Made by a program: the position numbers and the translations under genes. Source: Archangium violaceum Cb vi76 (GTDB lineage Bacteria > Myxococcota > Myxococcia > Myxococcales > Myxococcaceae). Taken from it: a stretch of 64,000 bases of DNA. The notes under the pieces were generated by a model, which did no database searches, was not told where the DNA came from, and saw nothing but the letters and a program-made list of their open reading frames with translations. Of the stretch, positions 43,746 through 52,683 are shown one piece after another (position 1 is the stretch's first letter; each line of letters begins with the position of its first letter). The stretch is taken from the NCBI RefSeq assembly GCF_000733295.1, contig NZ_JPMI01000228.1:17152-81151 (forward strand), in the 5' to 3' direction.

Positions 43746-44660
43746 CTACGGGCCGCTGATGGCCTTGCCGTCCACCCGGTTCCGGCCGGCGCGCTTGGCC
43801 CGGTAGAGGTACTTGTCCGCCGCGGAGATCAGATCCTCCGCCTGCGCGAAGTCCGTGTCGTGCAGCGTGGCCACGCCCAGGCTGATGGTCACCTTGATGG
43901 GCGTCCCACTGAAGATGAAGTCGGTCCGGTCCACCGCCACCCGGCAGCGCTCGGCACACGCGAGCGCCTGGTCCTCGGCCGACTCGCGCAACATCAGGGC
44001 GAACTCCTCGCCGCCATACCGCGCGATGACGTCCTCGGTGCGGATGGTGTCGCTCACCCGCTGGGCGATCCGCGTCAGCACGTAGTCTCCCGCCGGGTGC
44101 CCGTACACGTCGTTGATCTTCTTGAAGTAGTCCACGTCGAACATCACCATGGACAGGGCCACCCGGTGGCGCAGGCAGTACGCGAACTCCTTGCGCAGCG
44201 TCTCCATGAAGTACTTCTTGTTGTACAGGCGCGTCAGGCCGTCGCGCGTGGCCGACTCGTAGATGCTGCGCTGGTAGGCCTCCTCCAACTGATCCTGGAT
44301 GGAGAACTTCAGCACCGTGTTGGAGCCGATTTGAATCTTGTCGCCGTCATAGAGCGGCGCGGCGCTCACCTTCAGGCCGTTGAGGAACGTGCCATTGGTG
44401 CTGCCCAGGTCCACCAGCTGGAAGCGGCCCTCGCCGAGCGACACCACCTTCGCGTGCTTGCGCGAGATGCCATCGTCCTCGACCTGGAACTGCGCCTCCA
44501 CGCTGCGGCCGAGCACCGTCTCGGACTTGTCCAGCTTGAACATCCGGCCGATTCCGGCCGCGGACTTCGCGCTGATGACGATGAGATACGCGCTCTGCTG
44601 CTGGGGGGCGTCCCCCAGCAGGTCCGAAATCGAATGGACGGCGGTCTTCTCGTCGGACAT
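43746..44660 (-). CDS. FHA-GGDEF diguanylate cyclase
   Basis: 304 residues. An FHA domain (residues ~45-120) with VLGRS, DGISRKHAKV and LGSTNGTFLNG reads phosphothreonine. The cyclase domain carries FDVDYFKKINDVYGHPAGD and an intact RYGGEEF, with an RTED inhibitory site five residues before it, so it should make c-di-GMP under product feedback. The ATG at 44660 follows GGGGGG. The FHA domain suggests control by one of the many myxobacterial Ser/Thr kinases. Confidence 0.92.
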   Translation of the reverse strand: MSDEKTAVHSISDLLGDAPQQQSAYLIVISAKSAAGIGRMFKLDKSETVLGRSVEAQFQVEDDGISRKHAKVVSLGEGRFQLVDLGSTNGTFLNGLKVSAAPLYDGDKIQIGSNTVLKFSIQDQLEEAYQRSIYESATRDGLTRLYNKKYFMETLRKEFAYCLRHRVALSMVMFDVDYFKKINDVYGHPAGDYVLTRIAQRVSDTIRTEDVIARYGGEEFALMLRESAEDQALACAERCRVAVDRTDFIFSGTPIKVTISLGVATLHDTDFAQAEDLISAADKYLYRAKRAGRNRVDGKAISGP

Positions 44661-44737
44661 CGTGCCCCCCATCTTATGGGTCGAGGATTGTCAGCAGCAA
44701 GCAGACCCCACGACGGACCTACCGGGATGGTCGGCTC

Positions 44738-45781
44738 CTAACGGGCTCGCCTCGACTTTTTGGCCGGCGGCTCCACCACGGCGGGCGGCCGCTCGGTCAT
44801 CTCCCCGACAATTGGGGTCTCGATGAAGCGCGCGAGCGATTCCCTGTCCCGGTGATAGGCGAGCCCCTGCATCAGCTTCACCAGCGCCGCCGAGGGCGTC
44901 ATGTCGCCCCCGCTCAGCGCCCCCTCCTGGAGGGCCGCCGCCCCGGACTCGTAGAGCGTCAGGTCCACCCCGTTGCGGTAGGCCTGGCTCACCACCACCA
45001 CCGGCACGTCCCGCTTCCGGGCCTCCCGGAAGAGCGGCAGCAGGGAACGGCCGAGCGACGAATCGCTGGGGTAGTTACCCGCCCCATAGGCCTCCAGCAC
45101 CAGACCGCGCAGGTGGGGCAGCAGGGCCAGGGGCAGGGCGGGGTCCAACCCCGGGAAGACCTTGAGCAGGAAGACGCGGGGCTCCAGCTTCTCGCGCAGG
45201 CGGAAGGGGCCCTTCTGACGCAGACCCGGAGCGAAGGTGGCATCCACTCCCAGCGTACCCAGCAGGGGGAAGTTGGGGCTCTCGAAGGCGTCGTACTCGG
45301 AGACCTTCACCTTGCGGGTGCGGTTGCCGCGGTAGAGGTGGGAGTCGAAGCAGATGCTCACCTCGGGCGGGCCCTGGAGGGCGGAGAGCACCGCGTCGAT
45401 GAGGTTGAGCCGCGCATCCGAGCGGATCTCCCCCAGGGGCCGCTGCGAGCCCGTCATCACCACCGGCTTGGGCAGCCCGGGCAGCATGAAGGAGAGGGCG
45501 CTGGCGGTGTAGGCAAGGGTGTCGGTACCATGCGTCACCACGGCGCCGTCGAAGTCCGGCAGCCGCTGGTGCAGGTGGGCGGCCAGGCGGCTCCACAGCT
45601 CCGGCTGCATCTCCGAGCTGTCCAGGTTGGAGAAGAGCTCCAGCTCGATGTCGGCGAGCCGGAAGAGCTCGGGGCAGCGGGACTTGAGCGTCTTGAAGAA
45701 GGCCGCGGGGCGCAGCGCGGACGGCCGGCCTCCGGCCATCCCCAGCGTGCCGCCGGTGTGCAGCAGGAGGATTCTGGGCAT
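44738..45781 (-). CDS. L-asparaginase (type I, cytoplasmic)
   Basis: 347 residues that hydrolyse asparagine to aspartate and ammonia. Both active-site blocks are present: LLHTGGTLGM with T12 and VVTHGTDTLAY with T86-D87. GSQRPLGEIRSDARLNLIDA is also typical. No signal peptide, as in AnsA. It has a basic Lys/Arg/Ala tail after PPAVVEPPAKKS. Confidence 0.92.
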   Translation of the reverse strand: MPRILLLHTGGTLGMAGGRPSALRPAAFFKTLKSRCPELFRLADIELELFSNLDSSEMQPELWSRLAAHLHQRLPDFDGAVVTHGTDTLAYTASALSFMLPGLPKPVVMTGSQRPLGEIRSDARLNLIDAVLSALQGPPEVSICFDSHLYRGNRTRKVKVSEYDAFESPNFPLLGTLGVDATFAPGLRQKGPFRLREKLEPRVFLLKVFPGLDPALPLALLPHLRGLVLEAYGAGNYPSDSSLGRSLLPLFREARKRDVPVVVVSQAYRNGVDLTLYESGAAALQEGALSGGDMTPSAALVKLMQGLAYHRDRESLARFIETPIVGEMTERPPAVVEPPAKKSRRAR

Positions 45782-45849
45782 AGGGCGGGTCCTCCCTGTC
45801 AGAGCCGGGGTCGCTTTACAAGCCCCGCGCGCATCGCTAAGACCGGCTG

Positions 45850-46836
45850 GTGCTCCCCGACCGTCGCAATCGCGTCCTCCTGGCGCTCACCCTGGCGCTG
45901 ACGGCCCTCTCGGCCTGTACCAAGAACTCCGAGGCGGCCCAGCCCGCCCAGCCCACCGCGCCCAAGCCGTCCGCCCCGGCCCCGGCGGCTCCGCCCCCCC
46001 AGGCGGCCGCTCCCGCTTCCGGGGGCCCGGTCCTCTCCGGCATCCCCGGCATGGACTTCTCCGCCCTGCCGCCCTCCGCCCAGCGTGAGCTGTCCACCGT
46101 CTTCACGGACGAGTTCTGCTACTGCGGCTGCCCCCACACCCTGGGCCAGTGCCTCAAGGGGCACACCACCTGCCAGCATGCGAAGCGCATGGCCCGGCTC
46201 GCCGCCCGGCAGGCCGCCTCGGGCGTGCCGGCCACGGAGATCATCGTCGCCCTCTCCGAGTACTACTCCGGCTTCCGCGCCACCCGGCAGAAGCTCGAGG
46301 TGGACCCGCGCATGTGCATGGGCGACCCCAAGGCCCAGGTGACGCTGGTGGAGTTCTCCGACTTCGAGTGCCCCTTCTGCGGCACGGCCCGCCCGATCCT
46401 GGAGGCCTTCGCCAAGAAGAACGCCAGCCGGCTGCGCTTCTGCAACGTGCCCTTCCCGCTGCCCATGCACGCCAACGCGGTGCCCGCCGGCCAGGCGGCG
46501 CTCTGGGCGAGGGATCAGGGCAAGTACTGGGAGATGCACGACGCGCTCTTCGAGAACGCGCGCAACCTGTCCACCGCCAACATCGTGGCCCTCGCCAACA
46601 AGCTGGGCCTCAAGGGCGCGGACCTCCAGAAGGCCCTGCAGGCCGGCACCTACGCCCAGGAGCTGGAGAAGTACAAGGCGCTCGGCAACGCCGCCAACAT
46701 CCGCGGCACGCCCAGCCTCTTCTTCAACGGCCGCGTCTACGACACGCAGATCGGCCTGAACGAGGATTCCCTTACCCACAGCCTCGAAGACGAACTCGAG
46801 TGGCGCGCGAACAACAACGCGTGGGCCGCCGACTGA
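45850..46836 (+). CDS. DsbA-like thioredoxin lipoprotein with CcmH-like Cys cluster
   Basis: 328 residues. Lipobox LSAC (C23), then a Pro/Ala linker. A Cys-rich segment near residues 90-115 (FCYCGCPHTLGQCLKGHTTC) resembles the CcmH/CcdA-related four-Cys motif. The thioredoxin-fold domain carries C174-P-F-C177 and the cis-Pro loop GTPSLFFNG. The protein probably reduces or isomerises disulfides in the periplasm, perhaps with electron transfer between its two Cys sites. GTG start. Eight bases precede the next gene. Confidence 0.85.
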   Translation: MLPDRRNRVLLALTLALTALSACTKNSEAAQPAQPTAPKPSAPAPAAPPPQAAAPASGGPVLSGIPGMDFSALPPSAQRELSTVFTDEFCYCGCPHTLGQCLKGHTTCQHAKRMARLAARQAASGVPATEIIVALSEYYSGFRATRQKLEVDPRMCMGDPKAQVTLVEFSDFECPFCGTARPILEAFAKKNASRLRFCNVPFPLPMHANAVPAGQAALWARDQGKYWEMHDALFENARNLSTANIVALANKLGLKGADLQKALQAGTYAQELEKYKALGNAANIRGTPSLFFNGRVYDTQIGLNEDSLTHSLEDELEWRANNNAWAAD

Positions 46837-46843
46837 CGGTGAC

Positions 46844-48256
46844 ATGAGCCAGCGCTTCCGCATCGATGGCACCCAGCTCGTCCCCGACGAGCGCCAGGGG
46901 ACTCAACAGCCACAGCCGCCAGCGCTGGCGGGCCGCACGGGCTCGTTCGTGCTGCAGCCCACCTCGCCGGACCTGCTCGTCTTCTCGCGCACGCCCGCCG
47001 AGGGGGGCTCACTGCCCACCCCTCGCGTGGTGCTCTCCGGAGATGCCTCCGGCTTCCCCCTGTCCGATCTCATCGCCTTCCTCAGCCAGGCGCGCTGGAG
47101 CGGCATCGTTCGCGTGCAGGCCCCCGGCGGCGAGCGCTCCGTCATCCTGCGCGAGGGCGAGGTGCGCGGCGCCACCTCGGACGTGGCCGCGGACCGGCTC
47201 GGCGAGGTGCTCGTCCGGCTGGGCTACCTGGAGCGCACCCAATTGGAGACGGTGCTGCGCGAGCACCCTCCCTCCAAGATTGGCCGCGCCCTGGTGGAGC
47301 GGGGCCTGCTCCAGGCGCACGACCTGTTCAAGTGCGTCACCCACCAGGTGAGTGAGATCTTCCACGCCATCGTCCTGTGCCGGGAGGGCAGCTTCTTCCT
47401 GGTGGACCAGCCGGTGGAGGACAAGCTCGGGCACAACATCCAGCTGTCCACGCAGAGCCTGCTGATGGACAGCATCCGGAAGATCGACGAGCTGGCGCAC
47501 TTCCGCAAACGCATCCCCCACAGCCGCCTCTACGTGCTGCGCAAGGGCATGGCCAACGCCCGGCTGGAGCCGGACGAGGACAAGGTGCTGGCCCTGGTGG
47601 ATGGACGCCGCACGGTGCTGGACCTGGGGCAGGGCGCCCGCCTGTCCGAGTTCGACGTCACCAAGGTCGTCTACGGCCTGCTCGAGGGTGGCTTCGTGCA
47701 GCTGTCCGACAAGCCCCTGGGCGGCTCCATGCAGTCGCTGTCCGGCATCCCCGCGGTGCGCCCCAAGGCCTTCATGGGCATCCCCGTGGTGCGCCCGTCC
47801 TCCACCGGCATTCCCACGGTGAGGCACTCGCAGTCGGGCCTGCGCGCCATCACCCAGCCGCCCCAACCGGCCCCGGTGGTGGACGTGCGCGAGGTGGTGC
47901 ACGTCTTCAACCGCATCTTCCGGGAGATCGCCGCCGAGGTGTCCAAGCAGGGCCTGGCGCGCGAGTTCATCGCCTCGGCCAACGCCGCGCTCTCGGGACA
48001 GGCGCTGTCCTCCTCGCCGGTGCTGGCGGGGCTGGCCTTCGCGCCCGACGGCAGCCTCCCGGACGCGAAGCTGGTGAGCGCCTACGAGCAGTACCGCGGC
48101 TCGCTGGGCTCGGAGCCGCTCGCTTCCTTCCGGCAGGCGCTCAGCGACGTGATGTTCTTCCTCCTCTTCCAGGCGGGAGAGCTGCTCGAGTCGCGCGCGG
48201 ACGAGGACCTCGCCCGGCGCGTGAAGGACATGCTCGCCTCGCTCGGCGGGTCCTGA
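46844..48256 (+). CDS. DUF4388 (PatA-N-type) protein
   Basis: 470 residues. The DUF4388 domain (~60-130) is seen as FPLSDLIAFLSQARWSGIVR and ERSVILREGEVRGATSD; the following region (130-300) includes RLGEVLVRLGYLERTQLETV and the winged-helix-like VLALVDGRRTVLDLGQGARL. DUF4388 proteins are numerous in myxobacteria and linked to gliding and signalling hubs. The C-terminal domain is unknown. It is followed after one base by truD. Confidence 0.82.
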   Translation: MSQRFRIDGTQLVPDERQGTQQPQPPALAGRTGSFVLQPTSPDLLVFSRTPAEGGSLPTPRVVLSGDASGFPLSDLIAFLSQARWSGIVRVQAPGGERSVILREGEVRGATSDVAADRLGEVLVRLGYLERTQLETVLREHPPSKIGRALVERGLLQAHDLFKCVTHQVSEIFHAIVLCREGSFFLVDQPVEDKLGHNIQLSTQSLLMDSIRKIDELAHFRKRIPHSRLYVLRKGMANARLEPDEDKVLALVDGRRTVLDLGQGARLSEFDVTKVVYGLLEGGFVQLSDKPLGGSMQSLSGIPAVRPKAFMGIPVVRPSSTGIPTVRHSQSGLRAITQPPQPAPVVDVREVVHVFNRIFREIAAEVSKQGLAREFIASANAALSGQALSSSPVLAGLAFAPDGSLPDAKLVSAYEQYRGSLGSEPLASFRQALSDVMFFLLFQAGELLESRADEDLARRVKDMLASLGGS

Positions 48257-48257
48257 C

Positions 48258-49277
48258 ATGGGCACGGAACGGCCCCGGCTGACGGAGGACGTGCCGGGGT
48301 GCGGTGGCGCCTTCAAGCTCGTCCCCGAGGACTTCGAGGTGGAGGAGTTGCCCGCCTACCCGCCCTCGGGAGAGGGGGAGCACCTCTACCTCTGGCTGGA
48401 GAAGCGCGGCCGGGACACCCGTGAGGTGGTGAAGGCCCTGGCCTCCGCGCTCGGCGTGGACGAGGGCGACGTGGGCGTGGCGGGGATGAAGGACCGTCAG
48501 GCCATCACCCGGCAGCTCCTCTCCGTGCCCGCGAAGGGTGAGGCGCGCCTGCCGGAGTTCTCCCTGGAGGGCGTGAGCGTCCTGTGGAGCCGGCGCCATG
48601 GCAACAAGCTGCGCACCGGGCACCTGAAGGGAAACCGCTTCCGGCTGCGCCTGCGGGGCGTGAAGGACGTGGGCGCGGCGCGCGAGAGCTTCACCCGGCT
48701 GAGCGCCCGGGGCGTCCCCAACTACTTCGGAGATCAGCGCTTCGGCCGCGAGGGCGACAACGCGGATTTCGGCCGCCTGCTGGTGCTGGGCCAGCGGCTG
48801 CCGCGCCGCCCGGACAAGTTCCAGCGCAAGCTGTACCTCTCGGCCTTCCAGTCCCGCCTCTTCAACCGGGCCCTCGTGGACCGGCTGCGCGCGGGTACCT
48901 TCGACACGGCGCTGTTGGGGGACGTGCTGCGCAAGGAGGACTCCGGTGGCCTCTTCGTCTGCGAGGCGCCCGAGGTGGATGGGCCTCGCGCCGCCTCCTT
49001 CGAGGTGAGCCCCGCCGGGCCCCTCTTCGGGCCGAAGATGACCGCCGCCGCCCACGCCGTGGCCGAGGCCGAGGCGAAACTGCTCGCGGACGAGGGCGTC
49101 ACGCTGGACGACTTCCGGCGCGGCGGTGACGAGACCCAGGGCGGACGCAGGCCCTACCGGGTGCGGCTCGGCAACCCCTCGCTGGAGGTGGACGGGGAGG
49201 ACCTGGTGCTCACCTTCGAGCTGCCCAAGGGCTCCTACGCCACCGAGGTCCTCCACGAGCTGTTGAAGGACGGCTGA
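48258..49277 (+). CDS. truD: tRNA pseudouridine(13) synthase
   Basis: A 339-residue TruD enzyme. The catalytic Asp is D79 in GMKDRQAITRQ; NYFGDQRFGREGDN, GNRFRLRLRGV and FNRALVDRLRAGTF are further family blocks. It converts U13 of tRNA-Glu to pseudouridine. The ATG lies one base after the preceding stop, so translation is coupled. Confidence 0.95.
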   Translation: MGTERPRLTEDVPGCGGAFKLVPEDFEVEELPAYPPSGEGEHLYLWLEKRGRDTREVVKALASALGVDEGDVGVAGMKDRQAITRQLLSVPAKGEARLPEFSLEGVSVLWSRRHGNKLRTGHLKGNRFRLRLRGVKDVGAARESFTRLSARGVPNYFGDQRFGREGDNADFGRLLVLGQRLPRRPDKFQRKLYLSAFQSRLFNRALVDRLRAGTFDTALLGDVLRKEDSGGLFVCEAPEVDGPRAASFEVSPAGPLFGPKMTAAAHAVAEAEAKLLADEGVTLDDFRRGGDETQGGRRPYRVRLGNPSLEVDGEDLVLTFELPKGSYATEVLHELLKDG

Positions 49278-49429
49278 CCCGGCCTCAGGTTTCTGAGCCC
49301 GGTATGGCGCCTTTCCGGGCCCGGAGGCGCGCGCTCCCTCCGTGCCCGAGCCTCCGGACAGAGGGACGGGGAGGACATGGCATTCCCATTGCTCCAGGGA
49401 TGCGCACCTCGTTTCCACCGGAGCCATCC

Positions 49430-50749
49430 ATGGACTCGCCCCTGCTGCGCCGTCTCTTCTCGCGTGCCCTGCGCGCCTCACTCGCCTCTCCACTGGTCCT
49501 CGCGGGCTGTGGAGGCGCGGACCTGACGGGCTACTCCGCGCTCGCTTGTGATGATGGCTTCCCCACGGTGAGCGGCCTGTCTCCCACGGTCTCCCCGGAC
49601 TTCGTGCAGTTGCGCTCCATCTCCATGGGCCAGGACGAGAGCTTCTTCGACGAGGTGCGGCGCGGCTCCTCGGGGACGGCGTGCGCGACGGCTTCAGACC
49701 GGGCGGCCTGCGAGTCGGCCCTGAACGCTCTCTCCTCGCGAACGGGCTTCCGCTCCGTCTGCGAGCAGACGTGCAGCGCGTACTACCTCGCGACGACTCG
49801 AGGCGACGAGGTGACGGCCCTCACGACGTTGGAGGCGCTCAAGGGCTACCTGGGCTCCATCGACACGGCGCAGGAGGCCGCGTTGCTCGCCTTCGCGTCC
49901 AACTACAACCTGTCCTGCCGCGACCTGGAGCGGGGCGCGGTCCGGGCGAACGGCAAGGGGGGCTTCAACGTCATTGGCACCACCGGCTACGCCTGTGGAC
50001 TCAATACGTCGGTGACGCAGCATGTGCTGGAGGTGTCCGCCTCGGGCGAGGTGAAGGAGGTGAGCAACCACATCCTGGAGCGAGGCCACCCCAACTGCGT
50101 CGTCGGCCGGAGGCCCGTGGGGCTGCGCGCCTCGGACGGTGTTGCTTGCGTGGATGCGCTGGGCCGTCACTTCGCGTTGGCCGCGCACCTGGAGGCCGCC
50201 TCCATCAAGGCCTTCCTCCGGCTGCGGGAGGAGCTCGCCCTGCATGGCGCGGATGTCGCGCTGCGGGACGCCGCGCTCGTGAGCGCCCTGGAGGAGGTCA
50301 TGCACACGGACGTCAGCACGCGGCTCGCCCGCCGCTTCGGCGCGACGCCCCAGCGGCCCGAGGTGGTGGAGCTGCCCTTGCGCTCGCTCTTCGAGGTGGC
50401 GTTGGAGAACGCGGTGGAGGGCTGCGTGCGCGAGACGTTCGGGGCGCTGGTCGGGCACCACCAGGCGCTGCACGCGCGGGACGCGGAGGTGCGCGAGGCC
50501 ATGACGCGCATCGCCGAGGACGAGACGCGGCACGCCGAGCTGTCCTGGGCCATCGACCGCTGGGCGCGCGAGCAGCTGACCGCCGCGGAATGCGCCACCC
50601 TGCGCGAGGCCCAGCGTGAGGCCGTGGTGACGCTGCGCGAGGAGGTAGCCCTGCCGCAGGACGCCGCGCTCGTCACCGAGGCGGGCGTGCCCACGCCGGA
50701 GGTCGCCGCCTCCCTGCTGGCCACGCTCGAGCAGGAGCTCTGGGCCTGA
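49430..50749 (+). CDS. Ferritin-like lipoprotein
   Basis: 439 residues from the ATG at 49430 (GGAG, 7 bases upstream). Signal peptide LASPLVLAGC, probably lipidated. Residues ~50-240 are a Cys-containing domain without family. The C-terminal ~200 residues form a four-helix ferritin-like bundle: HLEAASIKAFLRLREEL, EEVMHTDVS, ENAVEGCVRETFGAL and EDETRHAELSWAI, which give the E-ExxH ligands of a di-iron site. Exported ferritin-like proteins of this sort are common in myxobacteria; the role is unknown. Confidence 0.75.
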   Translation: MDSPLLRRLFSRALRASLASPLVLAGCGGADLTGYSALACDDGFPTVSGLSPTVSPDFVQLRSISMGQDESFFDEVRRGSSGTACATASDRAACESALNALSSRTGFRSVCEQTCSAYYLATTRGDEVTALTTLEALKGYLGSIDTAQEAALLAFASNYNLSCRDLERGAVRANGKGGFNVIGTTGYACGLNTSVTQHVLEVSASGEVKEVSNHILERGHPNCVVGRRPVGLRASDGVACVDALGRHFALAAHLEAASIKAFLRLREELALHGADVALRDAALVSALEEVMHTDVSTRLARRFGATPQRPEVVELPLRSLFEVALENAVEGCVRETFGALVGHHQALHARDAEVREAMTRIAEDETRHAELSWAIDRWAREQLTAAECATLREAQREAVVTLREEVALPQDAALVTEAGVPTPEVAASLLATLEQELWA

Positions 50750-50797
50750 GAGATGGGCCCGGGGAGGGGAGGGCGCGAGCGGTGTTAGCCTTGGCCC

Positions 50798-52048
50798 ATG
50801 CGCCGACTCCTCTCCCTGTTGGGGGCAGTGCTCCTCCTCGCCTCCTGCCAGTCCATGTCCTCTCGCGTGGGCTCCACCCCTCCGCCCGAGGGACGGCCCA
50901 TCTTCCTCGGAGAGAAACACAGCCTGCGCTCCGCCATCCTCGAGGAGGAGCGTGGCTTCCAGCTCTACCTCCCACCCGGGTACGCGGAGTCCTCGGAGCG
51001 CTATCCCGTCCTCTACCTCCTGGATGGTGACTCGCACTTCCATCACGCCACCGGTGTCGTGCAGTTCCTCGCGGGCAACTCGCACATTCCGCCGATGATC
51101 GTGGTGGGGGTGCCGAACACGAAACGCACGAGGGATCTCACCCCTCCGGTGCACGGTGACACCGTGATGCCCGGGGACACCTCGTCGCGGAGCGTCGCGC
51201 AATCGCTCCCCACCGCTGGCGGCGCGGACCGGTTCCTGCGCTTCCTGGAGGAAGAGCTGGCCCCGCACATCGAGGCGCACTACCGCACGCGGCCGTACCG
51301 CATCCTCGTGGGTCACTCGTTCGGCGGGCTCTTCGCCATCCATGCCCTGATGAACCGCCCCCAGAGCTTCAACGCGTACATCGCCATCAGCCCGAGCCTC
51401 TGGTGGAACAACGGCGAGCTGGTGGCCGGCGCGGTGAAGTCCCTCGAGCGCCTGCCCGAGCAGGAGCGCTTCCTCTACATGACCATGGGCGAGGAGGGGG
51501 AGGAGATGCTCAAGCCCATCCAGCAACTCGCGGCGACGCTGGAGGAGGCCAGGCCGGCGCGGTTGGTGTGGCGCTACGCCTTCCTCCCGAACGATCACCA
51601 CGCCAGCACGCCCCACCGGACGCTCTACGATGGGTTGGAGGCCGCCTTCGAGGATCTGCGGCTCGCCCAGGTGGAGGCACGCACGGGTGAGCTGGCGCAG
51701 GTGGAGGCGCGCTATGCCCGGTTGTCCAGACGGCTCGGTTTCGAGCTCCAGCCCCCCGAGGAGCTGATCAACGTCCTGGGGTACTCCCTGCTGCAGCGCG
51801 GGAAGGTGGAGGCCGCCCTCACCGCCTTCCGGCGCAACGTCGAGCGGCACGGGGACTCGGCCAACGCCCATGACAGCCTGGGCGAGGCGCTGGAGGCCGC
51901 GAGCCAGTGGGAGGCGGCGCTCGAGAGCTACCAGCGCGCGCTCGCGCTCGGCGTCCGGGCCAACAAGGTGCACCCCGCCTATCAGCAGCACGTCGAGCGG
52001 GTGATGCGCAAGCTGGCCGTCCAGACTTCAGGTGACGGCGCGCCCTGA
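50798..52048 (+). CDS. Esterase-D-like alpha/beta hydrolase lipoprotein with TPR tail
   Basis: 416 residues. Lipobox LLASC, then an alpha/beta hydrolase of the esterase/Fes/IroE type: YPVLYLLDGDSHFHHATG, GHSFGGLFAIHAL with nucleophile S174 and PNDHHAST for the His. The last ~90 residues hold TPR-like helices (NVLGYSLLQRGKVEAALTAF, ALEAASQWEAALESYQRALA). Family members cleave ferric siderophores or acyl esters. Unknown substrate. Confidence 0.85.
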   Translation: MRRLLSLLGAVLLLASCQSMSSRVGSTPPPEGRPIFLGEKHSLRSAILEEERGFQLYLPPGYAESSERYPVLYLLDGDSHFHHATGVVQFLAGNSHIPPMIVVGVPNTKRTRDLTPPVHGDTVMPGDTSSRSVAQSLPTAGGADRFLRFLEEELAPHIEAHYRTRPYRILVGHSFGGLFAIHALMNRPQSFNAYIAISPSLWWNNGELVAGAVKSLERLPEQERFLYMTMGEEGEEMLKPIQQLAATLEEARPARLVWRYAFLPNDHHASTPHRTLYDGLEAAFEDLRLAQVEARTGELAQVEARYARLSRRLGFELQPPEELINVLGYSLLQRGKVEAALTAFRRNVERHGDSANAHDSLGEALEAASQWEAALESYQRALALGVRANKVHPAYQQHVERVMRKLAVQTSGDGAP

Positions 52049-52082
52049 GGCGTGGAGGACGGGCTCGGGGACTCGCCTCCAG

Positions 52083-52580
52083 TTACCCTGGCTGTTCCCC
52101 GGCTCTTTCTCGATGCCATGCCGCGAAACCTCGCTGCTCACCGCCCCTCGACAGGTTCTTGTCGAGGAGCGTGAGCACGCCCGCCGCATCCGTCTCGAGG
52201 GTGCTGTCGATCTGATCGCAGTGTGGGCTGAAGACAACGGCCCAACTGGGGTTTCGCGAGAGCTGCTCCCGTAGGAAGGCTTGGAAGGGAGGACCGCCCC
52301 AATCCACTTCGTCGCCATTCACCTCGCGAGCCAGGAGGTCCAGACCCTTCCCCCCGAGCGTGAGGTAGACCCAATCCGCCTGAAAGAGCCCCTCGGGCAG
52401 GTAGGTCAGGAGATACGGAGGGCATACCTCATGCCTCCGCAACTCGATGTGCTGGCCCCAACGGTAGACGCCAGGGCCTTGAGGGTATGCCACTCCACCC
52501 CATACGAACTGCTCCACCTCATGGTGCAGGTTCTCCATGGGCCAGATTCGTGGCAGCAGCAGATCGAGGCAGGCATCCAT
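52083..52580 (-). CDS. Candidate immunity protein to the RHS toxin
   Basis: 165 residues, not recognised. GGAG precedes the ATG at 52580. It is soluble, acidic and rich in Trp/Tyr (MENLHHEVEQFVWGGVAYPQ, then GLFQADWVYLTLGGKGLDLL). It lies 103 bp after the RHS stop in the same orientation, the place where polymorphic-toxin immunity genes normally lie. The role is inferred from position only. Confidence 0.6.
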   Translation of the reverse strand: MDACLDLLLPRIWPMENLHHEVEQFVWGGVAYPQGPGVYRWGQHIELRRHEVCPPYLLTYLPEGLFQADWVYLTLGGKGLDLLAREVNGDEVDWGGPPFQAFLREQLSRNPSWAVVFSPHCDQIDSTLETDAAGVLTLLDKNLSRGGEQRGFAAWHRERAGEQPG

Positions 52581-52683
52581 TCTTCAGTCTCCAGGTGAGA
52601 CGACGGGGGCCGCTGTGGCTCGAGGGGCGGTGAGCCCATCGTTCATGCGGATGGGCTCACCGCTCGGCCACGGCTCTTCGCTA

